Position numbers and translations under genes: made by a program
NCBI GenBank assembly: GCA_023627715.1
Contig: JAMAHW010000008.1
Location: 124,001-188,000 of the forward strand
Reading direction: 5' to 3'
DNA from: Periconia sp. R9002
Lineage: Eukaryota; Ascomycota; Dothideomycetes; Pleosporales; Periconiaceae
DNA: 64,000 bases
Notes under the pieces: generated by a model
Databases searched by the model: none
Seen by the model: the letters and a program-made list of their open reading frames with translations, nothing else
Told to the model about the DNA's origin: nothing
Shown: positions 58,591 through 64,000 of the stretch, in pieces
Numbering within the stretch: position 1 is the stretch's first letter
How the letters are laid out: each line of letters opens with the position of its first letter

Positions 58591-58790
58591 CACAACTTGT
58601 TGTGAACCACCCACATTCCAAACCAATGCGGCCTTCCTGAGAGTTCAGTGTTCGAACCCACAGCAAACCAAACTGTTAAAAGTTGAGTTTCTGGGCTGGC
58701 TATCAGGACTCCCTCGCCAAAAGGCGAGGTTGATAGCCGATAGCAAGTTTCTTTTTGGGATTTTTTTTCCTTTATTTTTTTTATAATATT
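58591..58790. ncRNA. possible structured non-coding RNA (weak)
   Basis: Contains TCACAAC-TT-GTTGTGA (58591-58606), a tRNA B-box-like GTTCGAACCC (58651-58660), a long stem-loop (GGCTATCA 58698-58705 with TGATAGCC 58731-58738, enclosing CCTCGCC-AAAA-GGCGAGG 58712-58729), then T8-type runs from about 58761. A polymerase III transcript or a tRNA-derived repeat is possible. No cloverleaf forms and no clear A box was found. Confidence 0.2.
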
Positions 58791-59294
58791 AATTTCTATA
58801 GGATTCTCCTCTACGGCTGTCTTTTGCAAATAGCAGCACATATACGAGGAGGTTGCGGTATGAGAACGGTGTGGGCATGAACCTCAGCTGCAAGTTGGGT
58901 CGCAGATGGTCCCCATGGGGGTGTTCCGCAAATTGACTACGCCGTTGCCCCCATCTGCGTGCTCAGTGATATGGTGAGATTGAAGGCGATCTTCGGATAG
59001 AAGGATCTCGCGGCTGCTCTCGTTATGACTCCTAGGAGTGTAGGGGTGTGGTCGTCCACATGCCTTCTCAAGTATGGTTTTGAGAGTTTTGGAGTTGAGG
59101 ATCACTGAGAACTGCATGGGACCAAGATACATTCAACATATCGGACATACTCTATCTGGTGTAGTACACAGCCTGAGTTGCTGGGACTGCTTATTACTAC
59201 ATACGGTTGCCCTCACTATGTACTCAAGGTCCTAAGTCGGCACAGATGTTGATGGCTGTTCTTTTTCAGTACATTCATAGCTCGTAGAAAAACA

Positions 59295-59319
59295 GCATAG
59301 TATGGAAACGATACTATGC
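59295..59319. repeat. perfect 9-base inverted repeat
   Basis: GCATAGTAT and ATACTATGC flank a 7-base loop (GGAAACG). A hairpin or palindromic protein site in non-coding DNA. Confidence 0.6.
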
Positions 59320-59779
59320 GTCTTTTGTACATCAACTAAAGGTGCAGTGATATTATAAGTCAACAAACGCATCTATTATATACATAAGTAGCTAGGCGGC
59401 GTGGCATATATGCACATGCAATCAATACTCTTCTGCGCTAAGGGCGGCCAACGGACACATCCAAAATAAAAGCGCAGATAAGCCTCCCAAAGAGGATAAT
59501 AAAGGAAGATGAATATGAGTGCAACCTGCAAATATTTCCAGATAAATTGCAGCCAATCCATAGTAATTGGGCATCGTTGAAAAGCTTTGCGATCGTTTGC
59601 GGTTATTACGCCCATGTCTTAAACCCCCTGGCGGCCGAGCTTCGAAAACAAACCGCTAGGATTTCTTGGCAGTCATCGGAACCTCGAGAATCTCCCGCAA
59701 GCTTCATCTCATCAGCTTCATCCAACCCCGTCGCATCCACCCTGATTTTTTCTTTTCGGTGTTCTTCTTCCAGGACGCC

Positions 59780-61423
59780 ATGTACAAACTTCTTCGCAGT
59801 CGGCCGCTGACCGGCGCTCTGCGCGCTGCCGCCGTGAGTCCTCCCATGGACCCTTGCAAGCCGTTCAAGTTTCTGACGCGGAAATGCATTGTCTACGAGC
59901 ATCAATGTTAACAGATAGCAGGCAAGCCCATTGAGACAACCCATCATCCAGCAAACCCGAGGCCTTGCGATCCACGAATACAGATCCGCCAACCTTCTTG
60001 AATCGGTACGGTAACCCGCATTGTCAGGAACGCAGCGCGACATGTACTGATGCGCTATTTAGTATGGCATTGGTGTTCCCAAGGGCGGAGTGGCTACAAG
60101 CGCTGCGGAGGCAGAGAAGATCGCCAAAGACATCGGTACGCTGGATTTTGATATCATAAAAGTACGGACGCGGTTGTGCTAACAAACACAGGCGGCGACG
60201 ATGTAGTGATCAAGGCTCAGGTCCTCGCTGGAGGTCGTGGAAAGGGTACTTTCGACAACGGCTTCAAAGGTGGTGTCAGGGTGGTTTACTCGTACGCAAT
60301 CTCCAGATCATGAAGTACACGCGATTTATATCTAACGCTTTTCTATAGCCCTCGGGAAGCTGCCATCCTCGCAGACCAGATGATCGGCCACAAGCTCATC
60401 ACCAAGCAAACCGGAGCTGCTGGCCGGCTCTGCAACTCCGTCTACATCGTCGAGCGCAAGTTTGCCCGCCGCGAATTCTACCTCGCTGTCCTCATGGATC
60501 GTGCGTCGCAGGGCCCCGTTATCGTTGCTTCCTCGCAAGGTGGAATGGACATTGAAACTGTAGCCAAGGAGCACCCCGAAGCCATCATCACCACACACAT
60601 CGATATCCACAAGGGCGTAACTGACGACATTGCACGAAACATTGCAACTGAGCTTGGCTTCTCTGAGCAGTGCATCGAGGACGCCAAGGACACCATCCAG
60701 AAACTCTACAAGGTGTTCATGGAGCGCGATGCCACTCAGATCGAAATCAACCCTCTCTCCGAAACTACAGACCACCAAGTCCTTGCCATGGATGCCAAGC
60801 TCAACTTTGACGACAATGCTGATTTCCGCCAGAAGGAGGTCTTCGACTGGCGCGACATCTCGCAAGAAGATGCGGATGAGGTCAAGGCTTCCGAGTCTGG
60901 TCTCAACTTCATCAAGTTGGATGGTGACATCGGTTGCCTTGTCAACGGTGCTGGCTTGGCTATGGCTACCATGGACATCATCAAACTCAACGGCGGTAGC
61001 CCTGCCAACTTCTTGGATGTCGGTGGTGGTGCTACCCCCGAGGCCATCAAGCAGGCTTTTGATCTCATCACTTCCGATCCTAAGGTCACTGCTATCTTCG
61101 TCAACATCTTCGGTGGTATTGTGCGCTGCGATGCTATCGCCAAGGGTTTGATTTCCGTTGTTGAGACCATGAACCTGAGGACACCGGTCATTGCCCGTTT
61201 GCAGGGAACCAACATGGAACAGGCACACAAGCTGGTAAGTCGCTGACATGATGCAAAACCGTGGACTCGCTGCTAACGTGAATACTAGATCAACGAATCC
61301 GGTCTCAAGATTTTCTCCATTGATGATCTCCAACAAGCTGCCGAGAAGTCTGTCCAGTTCAGCAAGGTCGTGAAGATGGCTCGCGACATTGATGTTGGCG
61401 TGGAATTCACCCTCGGTATCTAA
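59780..61423 (+). CDS. LSC2: succinyl-CoA ligase beta subunit, mitochondrial
   Basis: Six exons, 59780-59833, 59922-60005, 60063-60135, 60192-60291, 60349-61234 and 61289-61423, encode 443 residues. With the alpha subunit it converts succinyl-CoA to succinate with nucleotide triphosphate formation in the TCA cycle. The presequence (1-33, basic, ending near [11 protein letters not shown]) is split by intron 1. The ATP-grasp domain follows: [32 protein letters not shown], and EINPLSET with metal-binding Glu/Asn. The C-terminal CoA-ligase domain has [27 protein letters not shown] and [14 protein letters not shown]. For exon 2 I chose the acceptor ATAGCAG (59921), which keeps ASPLRQP in frame; a later CAG at 59952-59954 would also be in frame and shorten the presequence by eleven residues. 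Confidence 0.95.
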
Positions 61424-61662
61424 ATGTCCAGTCTTTCCTTGGACGCACGCCGCTGACTGTGCTATTAACTTACAACTGAAGCACGATAAATACGTGGTTC
61501 CTTTTTGGGAAAGATGATAGAATGGTTGGGAAGCATTGTGGTGACGAGTTCTTTGTCACATGTATTATTGAAGTTATAGTACCCTGTTCCTTTTTCTTGT
61601 ATGTAACTGCATGAGGAGCGAATTTTGTCAGTCTGTGAAAAGTCTTCTTCTCTCACTCTGCT
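61424..61662. other. convergent 3' flanks
   Basis: AT-rich, short; nothing seen beyond the two 3' UTRs. Confidence 0.5.
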
Positions 61663-63532
61663 CTATGTGCCTGTGTGCTCACGGAAGCTCCATCCCCGTC
61701 TACGAGGGCGGGTTTCTTCTGGCGCTCCATTGCCTTCCCCGGTGGGCCCCCTTCTTGATTTTCTCAGCGTCCACACTCTATGTAGACCATCTTCCGCCTC
61801 GTGGTCCCGATGCTTTCTCCTCTGTTCTTCAGCGCTCTGCTCCTTCCATCCGCCTTCTGCCCGATCCTCCTGTTTCTGAGGCCACAGAATCTGTTTAATG
61901 ATCACAGCTCTAACCATCATCACAAAGACGAAAATCCACGTTATCACCAAAGCAATCGTCATGACACACCCAACAGCCCTGATAGGCCCATTCCCGCCGA
62001 ATGCTTTGGCAACCGCGAACGTGGCAGTCGTGAGTGCCGTGTTGGGGAACACAAACGAGAACCAAGTCATCTGATAGTCCATCTTCCCCCTCGCAGCACA
62101 GGACCAATGCGCACCAACACTCACAAAGAAGAACCACAGCGCAAGACCCCACAGCCACAACCCCATAAAGTTCGCGGAAATCATGGCTACATTGCCGACG
62201 AGTTTACCGAGCCCCTCGCCCATGAAATCTGTGTACTCGGGGCGCGAGAGAATCTTCGGCAGCTCCTGCCCCATGTTGACCACGCCGGCGATGGTGAAAC
62301 CGGACGGACCGACGGAGATGAACATACCTGGACGCAGTGACTCCATGGGCAGTTTCTGCGTCATGAGGCGGTAGATGAAGGCGCTGTACACCATGAGTGA
62401 AACGAAGAAGCCGATGCCCTGGATCACGAAGCCCGAGAAGATGATTTGGAGCGCCGTGGTTGGGGATGCCACTTTTGGTGCGAGGTTGCCTGCGTGCGGA
62501 CCTATGATCAAGAGGGGGTATGCGGGGAAAATCCACACGGGTGTCATTTGAGAGATCGTAAAGGTTTGGGTTGACCAGCTGCAGATGTTTAGTAAGGGGC
62601 TATGGAGTGTATGGATGATGGGTAGGCATACACAACTAGGTAAATGGTGATGGAGAAGCAGATGGCTAGGCCGCAATCGCACCAGTATAGAATGCACATT
62701 GTCTTCTCGAGCCAGGGTCCTGTATTGCCGACTCCGTATTGACTGATGTTGATCAGGATGGTCCCGAAACCTAGGTCGTAGAGTTTAGTACATGGTTTAT
62801 TGTGATTAGGCGGTATAAAACGTAGTGAAAGGAGGGATGATGTGGAAATCTTACTGATGACTGCCGCAGGTATGAACAAGCTTTCCGTGGGATGGAGGAA
62901 AGACGCTTTGAAGGTTTTCGGGAACCAGTAGAAGCGGAGAGATATCATGGTTACGTTGAAGACGAAAAGAACCATGTTGAGTATGAAGAAGATGCAGCCC
63001 AATGCGTAGATTCCTTGGAAACGATAAGGGACTGTGTAAAAGTGCGTGAGCTTTTGGGATAAATTGAATCTTGCGTAGCGTATCATTCTGCATGATGGAG
63101 GGGAGACGTACCAGTGTACAAGACGTTCGCAATACCTCCTGTCGCCATGGTCATGGTGAACCAAGTCCAAGTGAAGTGCCGAATCCGCTCACGCCAGCTC
63201 AGTCGTTCGGCTTCTGTTTTTTCAATCCTGTCGGCTTCCTCTGGGATCTTCTCGCTCTCTCCATTCCCGCCAGCGATTCCTTCATTTCCACGCTCAGCAG
63301 CTGTCTCCTTGATGCTCTCTGAATCATGGTCTCCTGTCGAGTGCTTCTCCTCAAAATCTCTAGCTCTTCTATTGTTCCACTCCTGCTCATAGTGTCGGTC
63401 AAAAGGATTCGACTCCGACTCTGTTGAATCTGGGTCCACGAACGGAGAAGCCAGCGGTGGCTGGTTACGCCATTGCAAACGCTCTGCAGCGCTAAGCTGG
63501 GCCTCGTTCGATGCTGTCCTGCCGAGAGGCAT
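61663..63532 (-). CDS. TDT-family transporter (malate/sulfite type, SLAC1 fold)
   Basis: Exons 63532-63112, 63031-62855, 62770-62632 and 62578-61663 encode 550 residues. Tellurite-resistance/dicarboxylate transporter family (S. pombe Mae1, yeast Ssu1, fungal C4-dicarboxylate carriers) at the plasma membrane. A ~110-residue polar N-terminus precedes [21 protein letters not shown], the conserved first helix with its TGG turn. About ten hydrophobic helices follow, including [35 protein letters not shown] and [17 protein letters not shown]; the FPN motif is a family hallmark. The C-terminal ~70 residues are charged and cytosolic. Substrate cannot be told from sequence: malate-type is favoured by the Mae1-like WIFPAYPLL block. 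Confidence 0.9.
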
Positions 63533-64000
63533 GTTTGGAGTAGTGGAAGGTGGGGGTTGCTCTTAAAGCCGGAGTAGTACAGTGTACCACCTAGTTACAC
63601 CACCAGGAAATCTTTGAAAGTCGAAGAGTATGTGGATGAACAAACTCAAGAGAGTGAATAAATAGAGATTTTAGTCACGAAAACGCTATACCAACCACCA
63701 TCAAACGGTAAAAACGACAGTGTTAGTGTGGTGCATAACAAGTTTTCTGGGAGCAAAAGCAAAAAGAAAGTGACGCGCCCAAGTCGCTCATGTACATTAG
63801 ATGAGCGTGATTCAGCGCGCAATGGGCGGGATGTGGAAATAAAATCAGAAAAGTAGCCCTATTGCGACTTTGTCATTGGCGATTTGTATCGAAAAAGCAG
63901 AGAAAAAGAGCATCTGCATTTGCGATTCCGAGTCAGCTGCAGGGCCAAGCGCGAACAGACGTCACACGAGTTGGAGCGCATATCCTCGTGTGGCATGTGG
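63533..64000. other. upstream region of the transporter gene
   Basis: 468 bases to the window end; no coding frame seen. Probably the transporter's promoter. Confidence 0.45.

Larger units (their letters stand above)
57308..59779. other. long non-coding interval with repeats and stem-loops
   Basis: About 2.5 kb with no supported gene. It holds a third copy of the repeat seen at 51369-51710 (58107-58185), a cluster of stem-loops at 58511-58738 followed by T-rich tracts, and a perfect 9-base inverted repeat at 59295-59319. The end is the 5' leader of LSC2. Confidence 0.5.

Noticed and set aside
58640..58670. tRNA gene around GTTCGAACCC
   Set aside because: No acceptor stem, D arm or anticodon arm can be folded at proper spacing on either strand.

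Overview
The window is nuclear DNA of a filamentous ascomycete (Pezizomycotina; a Dothideomycete is my best guess, inferred from overall character, not from a marker search). The signs are protein-coding genes on both strands broken by introns of about 50-90 bases with GTAAGT/GTACGT-type donors and CTGAC/CTAAC-type branch points before CAG/TAG, plus fungal gene content: Ilv2, mannosyltransferase Dpm1, type II pantothenate kinase, Gdt1, seipin, Ntf2, succinyl-CoA ligase beta and a malate/sulfite-type transporter. I rebuilt about 27 gene models by eye. Splice sites were accepted when phases summed to a whole number of codons and the protein read through the junction sensibly. I found no rRNA, no tRNA that folds, no CRISPR and no intact transposase.

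Layout. 1-7954: truncated TRAPPC12-like gene (-), divergent ILV2 (+) with a perfect Gcn4/CpcA site upstream, a Ser/Glu-rich hypothetical gene (+), and a HAD phosphatase (-) sharing a 182-base promoter region with DPM1 (+). 7955-17095 is gene-poor: one NAD(P)-dependent reductase, one secreted jacalin-like/aerolysin-like protein and one orphan ORF. 17096-26874: pantothenate kinase (-), a zinc-knuckle protein (+), a TRF/Taz1-type telomere-binding protein (-) and Gdt1 (+). 26875-29046 holds a decayed heme-peroxidase-like pseudogene. 29047-34195: a CTD-kinase type cyclin (+), seipin (+) and an alpha/beta hydrolase (-). 35517-45257: a CRF1/Ifh1-like acidic protein (-), a 1008-residue mitochondrial protein (-) and a PARP-type zinc finger/AT-hook protein (+). 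45258-52177: two small poorly known genes, a stand-alone MetE-like protein (-), and an inverted-repeat element. 52178-63532: a second reductase (+), NTF2 (+), a thiolase (+), a basic nuclear-type protein (-), LSC2 (+) and a TDT-family transporter (-).

Most genes are housekeeping and do not form one pathway; there is no biosynthetic gene cluster. Metabolic themes are branched-chain amino acids, coenzyme A synthesis and use (pantothenate kinase, thiolase, succinyl-CoA ligase) and lipid storage (seipin).

The most interesting signal is a 13-unit degenerate telomeric array, (CCCTAA)n, 252 bases past the stop codon of the TRF/Taz1-like gene. It is oriented so that a long 3' UTR of that gene would carry UUAGGG repeats, that is, the target motif of the encoded protein. 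Next are the heme-peroxidase pseudogene, a three-copy diverged repeat family (two copies facing each other at 51369-51710, a third at 58107-58185), and a stem-loop-rich non-coding stretch at 58511-58790.
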